The notes under the pieces were generated by a model. The model ran no database searches. It saw only the letters and a program-made list of their open reading frames with translations, and was not told the DNA's origin. A stretch of 64,000 bases of DNA, from the NCBI GenBank assembly GCA_016794345.1, contig JAEUKE010000081.1, positions 17,105 through 81,104 on the forward strand, written 5' to 3'. Numbering within the stretch: position 1 is the stretch's first letter; each line of letters starts with the position of its first letter. This document shows positions 39,198 through 48,912 of this stretch, one piece after another. This DNA comes from Myxococcales bacterium (GTDB lineage Bacteria; Myxococcota_A; Polyangia; Polyangiales; Polyangiaceae). The position numbers and the translations under genes were made by a program.

Positions 39198-40971
39198 GTG
39201 CCTCCGCGCGCGCTTTGACGCCGAGGAGCATGCGACGATCCATCGCGAAGCCGATCGGCTCGACTGCGCCGGCCCCGAACGCGAGGCGTGTCTTCAGATC
39301 TTGCGAGAGCGCGCAGCGGTATCGGCTGATGAAGCGGCAGCGCGTCTCGGTGATCGGCTCCACCTCGAAGACCCAGGTCACGGCCACCCAGGGCTTGCCA
39401 GCTGCGCGAGCGGCTTCGTCGGGCGCGCCATACGCCACGAGGTGCCGTCCGCGCTCGACCTCGACGACGTCGAGCGGCGGCGCGTTCGGATGGATGGAGA
39501 GCTTGCCGCCGGTGCGCGCCTCCCACTCGGGGTGTACGCGCTCGGCGTTGCGAACCTCGCAGCCGGCGATGTTCTCGAGCCACTGGTAGCTGTAGAAGCC
39601 GGCGCGGTCAGCGCCGATCTGGGCGATCCAGGGCCACACCGACGCCGCGGGCGCGTCGATCTCGATGCCGTGGGTCCAGGCCCACGCGGGGTCGGGGACG
39701 AGATCGTCTCCCGGGTGGGGGCGCGCCGCGGTCGCCTCGTCCACACCCCAATGGCTGCGCGCGCCGCGGAGGAAGGAGGTCGCGAACGCGAGGGCGATGA
39801 GGAGCGCGCCGCTCACGCCGTCGAGCACGTCGCGCCAATCGTCCTTGGCGAGGGAGCCCTCCGCGCGCGCCTTGATCCCTTCCAGCTGCGCCGACTCCAT
39901 GAAGTGGTGCACCGGGCGGATCCACGCGAGGTGGAGCGGGGTCGAGCCGACCGCGCGAACGCGGACGTACAGACGTGAGCTGCGCTCGTCGAGCGGCTCG
40001 ATCTCGAACGCCCACGTCATCTGTGTGAACCGATCGGGGTGAGGGGAGGCGAACGGCACTTGCCGCTCGGCCGCCACGTCACGCAAGCCGCCGAGCACGA
40101 GCGCGCGGGGAGGATCGAGCGAAAGCACCTCGAAGCCGTCGTCTCCCTCCGGCGTCGCCGGCAGGACCTCGCCGATATGCAAGGTCTGCAGCTCGGGGTG
40201 CAGCTCGCGCGCGCTCCGATGGTTGCCGTTGTCGAGCAGATCGTAGCTGTAGTAGCCCGCGCGCCGGCAGCCGAGCTGGACGAGCCACGGCCAGATCTCC
40301 TCGGGCGGAGCCGCGATGTCGATCGAGTGCGTGAGCTGCCCCTGCGCATCCACGAGGAGGTCGTCTCCCGCCAAGCCTCGCTGCTCGGGATCGTCGTCGA
40401 GAGGACCGAGCTCTCGCGCGAGCTCGGCCAGCAGCAGCTTGCGGATGAGCCGAGACGCCGGGCCGATGAAGCGGAAGTAACGTCGGAAGCTCCGGAGGGC
40501 TTCTTCGTCGGTCGTGTCGACCCGCACCTCGAGCTCGAGGTGGGTGCCGTCTCCTTTCGGCGTGTGGATGGGCGAGAGCCGGATGGCCCAGGCGACCTTC
40601 GCGTAGCCGGGCTCGTCGAACGCCGTGAAGGCGTCTGTCCCGCTCACGTGCACAAACGGGATATCGCTGATCCACACCTTCCCGATGGCGCCGACCGCGA
40701 CCTCGTGGGGCTCGTCGTCCGAGAGGACCGAGAAGCCCGGGTGGTCCGGCGTGCTCACGAGCTGATCCAGGCTGAGGACGGGCGCAGAGGTCAGGTTCCC
40801 TGTGAGCCGGCTCGGCAACGTTCGCAGCGCGAACAGCGCGCGAATGAACGGAGACTTGCCGAGGTCACCGTGCCTGACCGCCTCCCAAACGCGAGCGGGT
40901 GGAACACGGAGCTCGAGCCTGTCGATCTCGACGAGGCGCGGGGTGGGGATGAGGCGTTCGAGGGCCGTCAT
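39169..40971 (-). CDS. Protein with three tandem SRPBCC/START-like domains
   Basis: 600 residues, no signal peptide. Three related ligand-binding units: residues about 10-190 (RLELRVPPARVWEAVRHGDL), about 215-400 (TQGQLTHSIDIAAPPEEIWPW-type opening with CRRAGYYSYDLLDN) and about 430-595 (THGIEIDAPAASVWPWIAQIG with DRAGFYSYQWLEN). The second and third are clearly homologous (WPW...RAGYYSY); the first is more distant. The helix-grip fold binds lipids, polyketides or other hydrophobic ligands. ATG 40971 is chosen; the frame is open far upstream over an opposite-strand gene. Its stop lies inside the glnA terminator. Confidence 0.87.
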   Translation of the reverse strand: MTALERLIPTPRLVEIDRLELRVPPARVWEAVRHGDLGKSPFIRALFALRTLPSRLTGNLTSAPVLSLDQLVSTPDHPGFSVLSDDEPHEVAVGAIGKVWISDIPFVHVSGTDAFTAFDEPGYAKVAWAIRLSPIHTPKGDGTHLELEVRVDTTDEEALRSFRRYFRFIGPASRLIRKLLLAELARELGPLDDDPEQRGLAGDDLLVDAQGQLTHSIDIAAPPEEIWPWLVQLGCRRAGYYSYDLLDNGNHRSARELHPELQTLHIGEVLPATPEGDDGFEVLSLDPPRALVLGGLRDVAAERQVPFASPHPDRFTQMTWAFEIEPLDERSSRLYVRVRAVGSTPLHLAWIRPVHHFMESAQLEGIKARAEGSLAKDDWRDVLDGVSGALLIALAFATSFLRGARSHWGVDEATAARPHPGDDLVPDPAWAWTHGIEIDAPAASVWPWIAQIGADRAGFYSYQWLENIAGCEVRNAERVHPEWEARTGGKLSIHPNAPPLDVVEVERGRHLVAYGAPDEAARAAGKPWVAVTWVFEVEPITETRCRFISRYRCALSQDLKTRLAFGAGAVEPIGFAMDRRMLLGVKARAEAQKPHPPQRS

Positions 40972-41145
40972 GCTCCGCGCCCTGGCAAGCGGCGTACCTC
41001 CGCAGTCGGTGCGGGAGGATTCGGCGCGAAAGCGCAACGAGCCGTTGCCCTCGGTTTCACCGGGTCTGGGAAATCCTCCGTGCGCTCGAGCGACTCCACC
41101 CCGCTGAAGGTGACGAGACCACCTTCTCTCTTGGAGGAGACAATC

Positions 41146-42417
41146 ATGCGAGCACAGAAGAGCTTCGTCCTTGCAACCATCGCCGCGCTCACGTTCGCCC
41201 TGAGCGCGCCGGCCTGTTCCGACGACGAAATCGATCCTGCCGGCGGAGGCGGCTCCGGAGCGGACGACTCGGCGGGTGGTGCAACGGGCCAGGGCGGCCA
41301 GGTGGGGCAGGGAGGCGAGGGCGGCTCCGACATCGTTCCCGACATGGACGTCGTGGAGCTCCGCCTCGCGGTCCGCGGGCTCTTCGAAGACCGCGTCGTG
41401 TGGACGCGCGCCTACCTGATCGAGTCCATCGAAGGGCTGCCGGGCCGAGAGAGCGCCGCAGCTCGTCTTCTGAAGAACGGCGACGACTTCGGCGCGGCGA
41501 TCGCGCCCTTCTACGGCGACGCGGCAGGCTCGCAGCTGTCGGGCCTCATGAACGCGGCGGTGGGGCATGCGGCCGACGCCGTCGACGCGGCCATGGTCGG
41601 CGACATGACGGGCTTCGAAGCCGCCCGCGACGAATGGTACGGCGCGGCGGACGACGTCGCGGCTTTCCTCGCATCGGCCAATCCAGCGTGGGTCGAAGCG
41701 GACGTCGCGGCGCTCCTTCGCAGCTGCATCGACGACGCGGTCGCGGAGGCGGTCGGTCGAATGAACGGAGACTACGAGGCGGAGCTCGAGGCCTTCGAGG
41801 GCCACAAGGCGACGTCGTTCACCGTGGCCGACGCGCTCGCGAGCGGGATCGCGCAGCAGTTCCCGTCGAAGGTCGGCCCGAAAGGTACGACGGCGAAGGC
41901 GGAGCAGCTCCGCTCGGCGATGCGCGGCCTCTTCTTCGATCGGGCGAGCTTCGTCCGGTTCTTCCTGACGGACAGCATCGAGGGGCTCGCCTCGCGGCCC
42001 GACACGGTCGCCCGCCTCATGAAAAATAACCAGGACATCGGGCAAGCGATCGCACCCTTCTACGGTGAGCCCGCGGCGGCCCAGCTGACGGGGCTGCTCG
42101 ACCTGGGGCTCGCCGACGCGGCTGCCGCCGTCGAGGCGGCGATGGCGAACGACTCCGTCGCGTTCGAGGCCGCTCGCGACAGCTGGTATGCGCACGCAGA
42201 CGAGACAGCCGAGTTTCTGGCGGCGGCCAACCCGGCCTGGCCGGTCGCCGACCTGAAAGCGATGTTGCGCGGCTGTGTCGATGACGCGCTCGCGGAGGCC
42301 AGTGCGCGTCTGGCTGACGATTGGGCCGCGGACGTGGCCGCTCACGACATGCTGAGGGGCCAAGCGCGCGCCGTCGCCGACGCGCTCGGGAACGGCGTCG
42401 CGCAGCAGTTCCCGTGA
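41146..42417 (+). CDS. Lipoprotein with two tandem copies of one helical domain
   Basis: 423 residues. Lipobox SAPACS at the signal peptide end, then a Gly-rich linker. Residues about 65-230 and 240-420 are homologous: AVRGLFEDRVVWTRAYLIESIEGLP vs AMRGLFFDRASFVRFFLTDSIEGL, LKNGDDFGAAIAPFYGDAAG vs MKNNQDIGQAIAPFYGEPAA, and both end in a ...QQFP motif. The same domain occurs singly in Bacillus and actinobacterial proteins annotated as hypothetical. GGAGGAGA precedes ATG 41146. Function unknown. Confidence 0.9.
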   Translation: MRAQKSFVLATIAALTFALSAPACSDDEIDPAGGGGSGADDSAGGATGQGGQVGQGGEGGSDIVPDMDVVELRLAVRGLFEDRVVWTRAYLIESIEGLPGRESAAARLLKNGDDFGAAIAPFYGDAAGSQLSGLMNAAVGHAADAVDAAMVGDMTGFEAARDEWYGAADDVAAFLASANPAWVEADVAALLRSCIDDAVAEAVGRMNGDYEAELEAFEGHKATSFTVADALASGIAQQFPSKVGPKGTTAKAEQLRSAMRGLFFDRASFVRFFLTDSIEGLASRPDTVARLMKNNQDIGQAIAPFYGEPAAAQLTGLLDLGLADAAAAVEAAMANDSVAFEAARDSWYAHADETAEFLAAANPAWPVADLKAMLRGCVDDALAEASARLADDWAADVAAHDMLRGQARAVADALGNGVAQQFP

Positions 42418-42633
42418 GCGCATCTCGCCGCAGTTCCCGTTCGGCGCCACGAAGCCGAGCGGGAACAAGGGTTGCACGAGGTGGAGCGTGTTGCGCGCCG
42501 ACCGGGCTTCGACGATCGGGAGCGGCTGGCTGGTCGTGGCGCTCGTCGCTGGATGTCGCGCGGATGCACGCCGTTCCGCTGGAGGCGATCTGGGCGTTGT
42601 CGAAAGACGCGCCTGTCCACGTCCGCTACTGAT

Positions 42634-45600
42634 TCAGGCAGGGGGCGCGGGCTCGAGCCCCTCGGCGCGCCTCGCCGCCGCGACCCGCGACGCGATCGTG
42701 AGCGTGAGCGTGTGGATGTCGACGGGCTTGGACAAGAACGCGGTGTGCTCGTCGAGATGAAGCCTGCTCTCCGCCGGCTGGTCGGGGTAGCCGGAGTGTA
42801 GGAGGACCGGCAAGGTCGGTCGGGTTCTTCTGATCTCCGCGAGCACCGCCAGGCCGTCCATCGTGGGCATGGAGATATCGAGCAGCACGATGTCGACCGG
42901 CGCTGCGCCGGGCTTTGACAGGCGCTCGAGCGCGCTCGGCCCGTCGGCCGCGACGTCGGCCACGAAGCCCCGACGCTTGAGCAGGCGAGCCATGGACCCG
43001 CGGACGAGCGCGTCATCATCGACGACGAGGACACGCTCCCCCGAGCCTTGGGGGGTGGCCGCCGGCTCCTCGGGAGCGGCGCCTTCCCGCGCGAGGGGCA
43101 AGCCCAGGAGCACCGTCGTGCCTTCGCCCACGCGGCTCCGGATCTCGGTCCAGCCGCCGTGGCTCTTGCCGACGCCATAGACCATCGAGAGCCCAAGCCC
43201 CGTTCCCTCTCCGCGTGGCTTCGTCGTGAAGAACGGCTCGAACGCCTTCTCCGTCGTCTCGGAGTCCATTCCGATCCCGTCGTCGGTGACACGCAGGAAC
43301 GCGCTCCGCCTGTCGCCCTCGGTCGCGTTCCCGACCTCGACCCGGATGTGGCCCTTCCCGTGGACGGCGTCGATGGCGTTCACGCAGAGGTTCATCAGCG
43401 CTTGCGCCACCTGGCTCCGGTCCCCGAGCACCGGGCACGGCACGTCGGCTTTGTCGAGTGAGAAGCGGATGTTCTCCGGCGCGCTCCGCTCCAGCAGCCC
43501 AACGACCTCGGACGCGACCTCGCGGACGTCGAAGCGCTCTCGTGTGACGCTCCCGCTCCGAGCGAAGCCGAGGAGGTTCCGCGTCAGATCCGCACCACGC
43601 CGCGTCGCGGCCAACACCGAGTCCAGATCCCGGCCCGCCGGGTCGTCGGTCTTGAGCTCGTCCCGGCGGGCGAACACGACGGCCTGAATCGCCGTCAGCA
43701 CGTTGTTCAGCTCGTGGGCGACGCCTCCGGCGAGCAGGCCGAGCGCCTCCATCTTCTGCGCTTGTGTCAACCTCCGCGCGAGCCGCGCGCGCTCGGTCGC
43801 GACGGTGGAGTGCTGGTGCACGCGGACCAGGACGCACGTGGCGCCCCGGCTGGGCACGGTGTCGAGGCTGCCCTCCAGCTCCGGCTCGCCTGCCACGGCC
43901 TTGGTGCTGAACGCGGCCTTCGGGATCGACCCGCGCTCCCGGACCTCCTCGAACAGACGCTCCCAGGTCGTCTGGGCGGGCACGAGCACCCGCCATAGCG
44001 CCGTCCCCTCCGGGGCCTCGCCGGCCTGTCCGAGCAGCTCCTTTGCGGCCGTGTTCGCGCGCACGATCGTCCCGCTCGTCGGGTCGACGAGCAGCAGCGG
44101 CTCTGGGCTCATGGCGAAGACCGTCCGGTAGAGGTGCTCGCTCTCGCGGAGCTCGCGGTTGGCGCGCGCGACGGGCGTCACGTCGATGTGGGAGACGACC
44201 GCCCCTTGCCCAGGCCCGAGCGCCTGGGCGTGCATCAAGAAGTACCGCTGCTCCGTCGGTGAGTCGCACCGGTACTCATGGGCGAACTGACGCGCCTGGC
44301 CAGCCAGCACCGAGCGCAGACCGACCGCGACGGCTGCGGCGTCCGGGTCGTCCGAAGCGATGGCGTCGGCGACGGAGAGGTAGCTCGAGCCTAGCGCAGC
44401 CTCCTCGGGCCCGCCGTTCTCGACGGAGAACCTCCGCCAAGCCTCGTTGACCTGGACGATGCGGGCCTCGCCATCCAACACGGCCACCTGTTCGGGGAGC
44501 GAGTTCATGACGCCTTCGAGCCGGGCGCGCGCGGCGGCGAGCTCGCTGATGTCGATGAAGCTGATCACGACGCCCTGCGTGCGGCCTCGAACCTCGTACG
44601 GCACCGCGCGGAGGAGGACCTCGCCGCTCGGCGTCCGGCAGGTGCGCTCCACAAAAGCCCCGGTCTCGAGGACGCGTCGCCCCACGCCGTCGAGATCGGT
44701 GCCTTGGAGGCGGTGCTGGAGGTGGGCCAGGGGGCGGCCGATATCGCGGTCGAGCAAGGGGATCATTCCGACGACGCTCGGGGTGAAGCGCCGCACAGCG
44801 AGCGTGTGATCCAAGAAGAGCGTGCCGATCCGCGTGCTCGCCAAGAGCCCGTCGAGGTCCGCGTTCAGCTCGATCAAGTCCTGGATGCGGTGCTCGCGGT
44901 CGGTGTTGGCGGTCGCCAGCTCCTCGTTCATCGACTGGAGCTCCTCATTGGTCGACTGCAGCTCCTGGTTCGACGCCAACAGCTCGTTGTTCGTCCGCTG
45001 GAGCTCTTCGTTCGCGGTCTCGAGCTCCTCGATCACGGCCTGGAGGTTCTCGCGCGTCGCGCTCAGCTCGTTCTGGAGGTGCTCGAAGGCGCCTTCGGGG
45101 GCGGCGAGCGCCGCCTCTTCGGGCAGGAGCGCTTCGTTCAGTCTGCGGATGCTGACGAGGTAGAAGACGGAGCAGGCAGCGTCCGTGAATGGTGCCACTC
45201 GCAGGTAGACGCGGACGCTCTCGCCCTCGTCGGTTCGAACCTCCACGTCTTCGTACTCCACCGCCTCGTTGCTGCGTCGTGCGTTCGCGAGGGCCACCGA
45301 CAAGATCGTCCCGAGCGAGCCGCGCGCGAGCTTGACGATGTTGAGCGAAGCCGACCCGAGCGGCAGTCGGAAGAATTCGTTCACCGGCGCCGTGGTGTGC
45401 AGGAGCACGCCGGACTCGTCCACGACGAGCGTTGGGGGGGAGTCGAGCCGAACCAGCGCCCGCTGCGCGACGTCGACTAGGCTGGGCGCGTCGGAGGGGT
45501 TGGCGCTCCGACCGACGCTCGCCCCGAAAGAGAGCGCGCGCAGCTCGGCTCGGAGCGGACCAGGGCGGCGCCGGAAGAGGCGCCACCGCGCGTCCACGAC

Positions 45601-46959
45601 GTCGAATGCCTCCGCGAGGTCCGCGGAGGACTCGGAGCCCCCCAGAAACAAGATGCCTCCCGGCTTCAGCGCGCTGGCGAACCGCGCGAGCAAGCGACGT
45701 TGCGCCGACGGCTGGAGGTAGATGAGGAGGTTGCGGCAGCTCACGATATCGAGCCGCGAGAACGGCGGGTCGCGGAGCGCGTCGTGGACGCTGAAGACCA
45801 CGTTCGAGCGCAGGGCGGTGCTGACGCGGAACCCGGTCGGCGTGCGGGTGAGGTAGTGGTCGAGCCGGCCCGACGGGATCTCCGCCTGCACCTCGGAGTC
45901 GAACACGCCGGCGCTCGCGCGCGCGATCGCGTGACGGTCGATGTCCGTGGCGAATAGCTTGAGCGAGTTGATGACGCCGGCCTGTTTGGCCGCCTCCGAC
46001 ACCGAGATGGCGAGCGAGTAGGCCTCTTGGCCAGCGGAGCAGCCGCACGTCCAGGCGCGGATCGTTCCGTCGTAGTCCGCCGTGCGGAAGAGCGGCGGAA
46101 GCGCGAGGCGCTCGAGCAGCTCGAAGGCCTCTGCGTCTCGAAAGAACGAGGAGACACCGATGAGCGCCTCACGCTCGAGCCGCGCGAGCTCGTCGGGCGT
46201 CCGGCTCACGAAGTCGACGTAGCTCCCGAGGTCGTCGAAGCCGAGATCGTGCTGGCGGTTGCGCGCTCGGCGGAGCAGGGTTCCGGGCTTGTAGTGCTCG
46301 AAGTCGATGGGGCCCGCACGCGAGAGGAGCGATGTCAGCGCCCGCACCGCGTCCTCTTCGTCGTGTGCGACGCGGTCCGAGGAGGCTAGATCTGCGGCCT
46401 CGTAGACCGCGTCGATCAGCTCGTCCGGCGCCAGCACCTTGTTCGCGGCTCCGGAGTCGATGACGCTCCGGGGCATTCCGTCGAAGCCGCAGGTTGCCGG
46501 CTCCTGGACGAAGACCAGGCCGCCTGCATCACGGATCGCACCGGCTCCCAGCGTCCCGTCGCGCCCCGTTCCCGACAGCACGATGCCGATCGCGCTCGGT
46601 CCGCGGTCCTCCGCGAGCGAGGAGAAGAAGGTGTCGACGGGGTGGTGGGGGCTCGACTCGGTCCGCGACGTGCAGCGGAACCGCCCGCCGGAGAGGAGCA
46701 GGTCGTGGGACGACCGCATGACGTACACCGAGCCGCCCGCGAGCTCCGCGCCGTCGTCGGCGGCGACGACCGGCAGCCGCGTCCGCTTGGATAGGACCTC
46801 GGGGAGCAAGGTCTCGTGCTCCGCCGCGAGGTGCTGGACGATCACGAACGCGACGTCGTCGCGAGGGCGGGTGTGGCCGAACGCGCTGACGAGCGCGTCC
46901 AGGCCTCCTGCTGATGCGCCCACACCGACGACCCTTGGAAGTCGAACGTTTCGTTCCAC
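42634..46959 (-). CDS. CheB-CheR-PAS-histidine kinase-receiver fusion
   Basis: 1441 residues from GTG 46959. CheB methylesterase domain (1-190) with catalytic Ser (GASAGGL), His (VQHLAAEH) and Asp (SGTGRDGTLG). CheR methyltransferase (about 215-480) with the SAM loop GCSAGQEAYSLA. A long coiled coil with ELQ/ELE heptads (about 640-730). Three PAS-type segments (about 740-1060). HisKA (GGVAHELNNVLTAI), intact HATPase (NLCVNAIDAV, DDGIGMD, GEGTGLGLSM) and a C-terminal receiver (VLLDISMPTMDG, SKPVD). This class of fusion is known but its targets are unclear; no MCP or CheA is nearby. Probably acts on non-chemotaxis receptors or on itself. Confidence 0.93.
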   Translation of the reverse strand: MERNVRLPRVVGVGASAGGLDALVSAFGHTRPRDDVAFVIVQHLAAEHETLLPEVLSKRTRLPVVAADDGAELAGGSVYVMRSSHDLLLSGGRFRCTSRTESSPHHPVDTFFSSLAEDRGPSAIGIVLSGTGRDGTLGAGAIRDAGGLVFVQEPATCGFDGMPRSVIDSGAANKVLAPDELIDAVYEAADLASSDRVAHDEEDAVRALTSLLSRAGPIDFEHYKPGTLLRRARNRQHDLGFDDLGSYVDFVSRTPDELARLEREALIGVSSFFRDAEAFELLERLALPPLFRTADYDGTIRAWTCGCSAGQEAYSLAISVSEAAKQAGVINSLKLFATDIDRHAIARASAGVFDSEVQAEIPSGRLDHYLTRTPTGFRVSTALRSNVVFSVHDALRDPPFSRLDIVSCRNLLIYLQPSAQRRLLARFASALKPGGILFLGGSESSADLAEAFDVVDARWRLFRRRPGPLRAELRALSFGASVGRSANPSDAPSLVDVAQRALVRLDSPPTLVVDESGVLLHTTAPVNEFFRLPLGSASLNIVKLARGSLGTILSVALANARRSNEAVEYEDVEVRTDEGESVRVYLRVAPFTDAACSVFYLVSIRRLNEALLPEEAALAAPEGAFEHLQNELSATRENLQAVIEELETANEELQRTNNELLASNQELQSTNEELQSMNEELATANTDREHRIQDLIELNADLDGLLASTRIGTLFLDHTLAVRRFTPSVVGMIPLLDRDIGRPLAHLQHRLQGTDLDGVGRRVLETGAFVERTCRTPSGEVLLRAVPYEVRGRTQGVVISFIDISELAAARARLEGVMNSLPEQVAVLDGEARIVQVNEAWRRFSVENGGPEEAALGSSYLSVADAIASDDPDAAAVAVGLRSVLAGQARQFAHEYRCDSPTEQRYFLMHAQALGPGQGAVVSHIDVTPVARANRELRESEHLYRTVFAMSPEPLLLVDPTSGTIVRANTAAKELLGQAGEAPEGTALWRVLVPAQTTWERLFEEVRERGSIPKAAFSTKAVAGEPELEGSLDTVPSRGATCVLVRVHQHSTVATERARLARRLTQAQKMEALGLLAGGVAHELNNVLTAIQAVVFARRDELKTDDPAGRDLDSVLAATRRGADLTRNLLGFARSGSVTRERFDVREVASEVVGLLERSAPENIRFSLDKADVPCPVLGDRSQVAQALMNLCVNAIDAVHGKGHIRVEVGNATEGDRRSAFLRVTDDGIGMDSETTEKAFEPFFTTKPRGEGTGLGLSMVYGVGKSHGGWTEIRSRVGEGTTVLLGLPLAREGAAPEEPAATPQGSGERVLVVDDDALVRGSMARLLKRRGFVADVAADGPSALERLSKPGAAPVDIVLLDISMPTMDGLAVLAEIRRTRPTLPVLLHSGYPDQPAESRLHLDEHTAFLSKPVDIHTLTLTIASRVAAARRAEGLEPAPPA

Positions 46960-47148
46960 GCGATCCCCGTTCGCGTGTAGCGAGCAACCCTCATGCCGCT
47001 GTGGCGGTCTGCCTCGGTCAGGGCGCTACAGCTCGCAAACTGCTCGGCTCTTCGAGTGCTCGTGACAGGGGGCTCAAGCTCTCCGGGCAGACGGATTTCG
47101 CAGAGCTTGCGTCGAGGAGGTGCGCGGATTGCGGACCGTTGCGCGCAG

Positions 47149-48249
47149 CTACTTCGTCATCGTTCGTTCGTACAGAATAGCGCCGGTGGTATCGATGAAC
47201 TGGCCGGTGAAGGTGTTGCCTTCGATCCGCACGTAGAGGAACCCGAGCGCCTCGGACTCGAAGTGGACCGGGTTGTCGCCCTCGAGCGAGGTCGTGGCCG
47301 CGGCTGCCCCCGAGACGATGAGCTCGGTCCCACCGCAGGTCCCCTGCATCCACTGCATGTCGTGGTCGTGACCGCAGAGGTAGACGTCCGCCACACCGCA
47401 GACGGTGTCATCCAAAAGGTCCTTCACGCCCGCGCCGTTGGCGATCGGTACGAACGGCAGGCCGTCGTATTCACCGGCGTTGCCGTGCGGGCCGTTCGAC
47501 AGGTACGGGTGGTGTCCGAAGACGATCTTCCACGTGGCCGTGGACTGCGCGAGCCAGCCGGGCACGTCTCCCGCCTGATCGTCGGCCTGATTGTACATGG
47601 CCATGTTCGTGTCGAGCCCGACCATGAGCACGTGCTCGACCGTGCGCTGCCAGTAGGCCGACGGCAGCATCCACTTCGTCGACACGTTCGTGTAGTCGAT
47701 CTCGTGCTGGCCTTTGTCGAACTCGTAGCCGGCGCCGTCTCCGCCGTAGTCGTGGTTGCCGAGGACGACCCAAAACGGCAGGTCGATGTTTGCGTAGGGC
47801 AGCTCGAATTTCTCCTGCCACTGCGGGTCGTTCGTGCTGGAGACGCCGCTGTCGTAGATGTTGTCGCCGAGCATCTGCACGAAGTCGCAACCGTCGGCGG
47901 CGCACTTGGCCGCGATGGCTGCGGCGACGTCGTATTGACCCTGGTTGCCTTTGCCCGAGTCACCGATCGCGACGAAGCGGACGAGGGGTGCGGGGGGGCC
48001 ACCACCCGTGCCCCCCGATGAAGTCGACGACCCATCCGTGGTCGAGGGACCGCTGCTGGAGGTGGTCGAGCCGGCGTTGCCGGGCGTACCCGAGGTGGTC
48101 GAGCCAGCGTTGCCGGGCGTGCCCGAGGTGGTCGAGCCGCCAGCCCCTGTCGGATTGACGGCGTCGTCACTGCAGCTCGGCGCGAACGCGAGCAGGCCGA
48201 CGAAGGACAACGAGGCACACGCGACCCCGAGGGTACGGCGGGAAAGCAT
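47149..48249 (-). CDS. Secreted metallophosphoesterase lipoprotein (acid phosphatase-like)
   Basis: 366 residues. Signal peptide with lipobox ending PSC, a Ser/Thr/Gly linker made of 11-residue repeats (GSTTSGTPGNA, encoded by a 33-bp DNA repeat), then a calcineurin-like domain: GDSGKGNQGQ, GDNIYDSGV, LGNHDYGG, HHPYLSNGPHG and CGHDHDMQWM supply the metal ligands. Closest style is tartrate-resistant/purple acid phosphatase. Expected activity: phosphate ester hydrolysis at the cell surface; substrate unknown. Confidence 0.9.
   Translation of the reverse strand: MLSRRTLGVACASLSFVGLLAFAPSCSDDAVNPTGAGGSTTSGTPGNAGSTTSGTPGNAGSTTSSSGPSTTDGSSTSSGGTGGGPPAPLVRFVAIGDSGKGNQGQYDVAAAIAAKCAADGCDFVQMLGDNIYDSGVSSTNDPQWQEKFELPYANIDLPFWVVLGNHDYGGDGAGYEFDKGQHEIDYTNVSTKWMLPSAYWQRTVEHVLMVGLDTNMAMYNQADDQAGDVPGWLAQSTATWKIVFGHHPYLSNGPHGNAGEYDGLPFVPIANGAGVKDLLDDTVCGVADVYLCGHDHDMQWMQGTCGGTELIVSGAAAATTSLEGDNPVHFESEALGFLYVRIEGNTFTGQFIDTTGAILYERTMTK
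48059..48141. repeat. 33-bp tandem repeat in the phosphatase linker
   Basis: Two full units (48059-48091 and 48092-48124, differing at two bases) plus a 17-base partial unit. Each encodes one GSTTSGTPGNA linker block, so copy-number change alters linker length without frameshift. Confidence 0.85.
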
Positions 48250-48299
48250 CCTCGGACGCTACCATCGCGGTGCCCGCGTTTCGAGGGGGCCTGTCTGCC

Positions 48300-48902
48300 T
48301 CAGGCCGGCTTTCGCAAGATCGCCTGGGTGACGTAGCTGAGCCCGCCGTGTCCAGCGCCCTCGTGTACCTCACGCTCGCCCTCGAACACGTGGACCTTCT
48401 CCCAACCGCCGAAGTCTCGGTCGAGCTCGGCGAGCGTGAGCATCCACGTCGGGTCGGGCGGCCCTCCGGTTTTGTAGGGGATCTGGTTCGGGTGATAGTG
48501 CTCCACGAAGAGCACGCCGCCCGGCTTGATCGCCCCTGCGATGCGAGGATGGAGACCGGCGCGCAAGGGGGCCGGCAGGTGCGCCCAGATGGAGACGATG
48601 CCGTCCCAGCGCTTCTCTCCGAGGTCCCAATCGGCGAGGTCGGCCACCGCCGTGTCGATGACGACACCGTATCTTTCGGCGAGCCGCTTCGCCTTCTCGA
48701 GGCCCACGATCGAGCCGTCCACCCCGGTGACCCGAAGCCCCTGCCTCGCGAGAAAGACGCCGTTCCGCCCCTCGCCTTCGGCGAGGCAGAGAACCTCCGC
48801 CCCGCGGGGGAAGACGGACGCGCGGTCGCGCAAGAAGTCGTTCGGCTCCGTGCCGTAGAAGTAGTCGTCGCCAGCGTATCGCTGGTCCCACATGTTCGAC
48901 AT
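48300..48902 (-). CDS. SAM-dependent methyltransferase (TehB/TPMT-like)
   Basis: 200 residues of a class I methyltransferase. Motif I is EVLCLAEGEGRNGVFLA, followed by VTGVDGSIVGLEKAK. The N-terminal MWDQRYAGDDYFYGTEPNDF is typical of small tellurite/thiopurine-type methyltransferases found in metal and sulfur operons. Ten bases after the DUF302 gene. ATG 48902 taken; ATG 48893 is close. Confidence 0.9.
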   Translation of the reverse strand: MSNMWDQRYAGDDYFYGTEPNDFLRDRASVFPRGAEVLCLAEGEGRNGVFLARQGLRVTGVDGSIVGLEKAKRLAERYGVVIDTAVADLADWDLGEKRWDGIVSIWAHLPAPLRAGLHPRIAGAIKPGGVLFVEHYHPNQIPYKTGGPPDPTWMLTLAELDRDFGGWEKVHVFEGEREVHEGAGHGGLSYVTQAILRKPA

Positions 48903-48912
48903 CGGAGGGAGG

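Noticed and set aside
40972..42477. Upstream extension of the SRPBCC frame on the minus strand
   Set aside because: It is antisense to the tandem-domain lipoprotein and lacks motifs; ATG 40971 starts the first SRPBCC unit.
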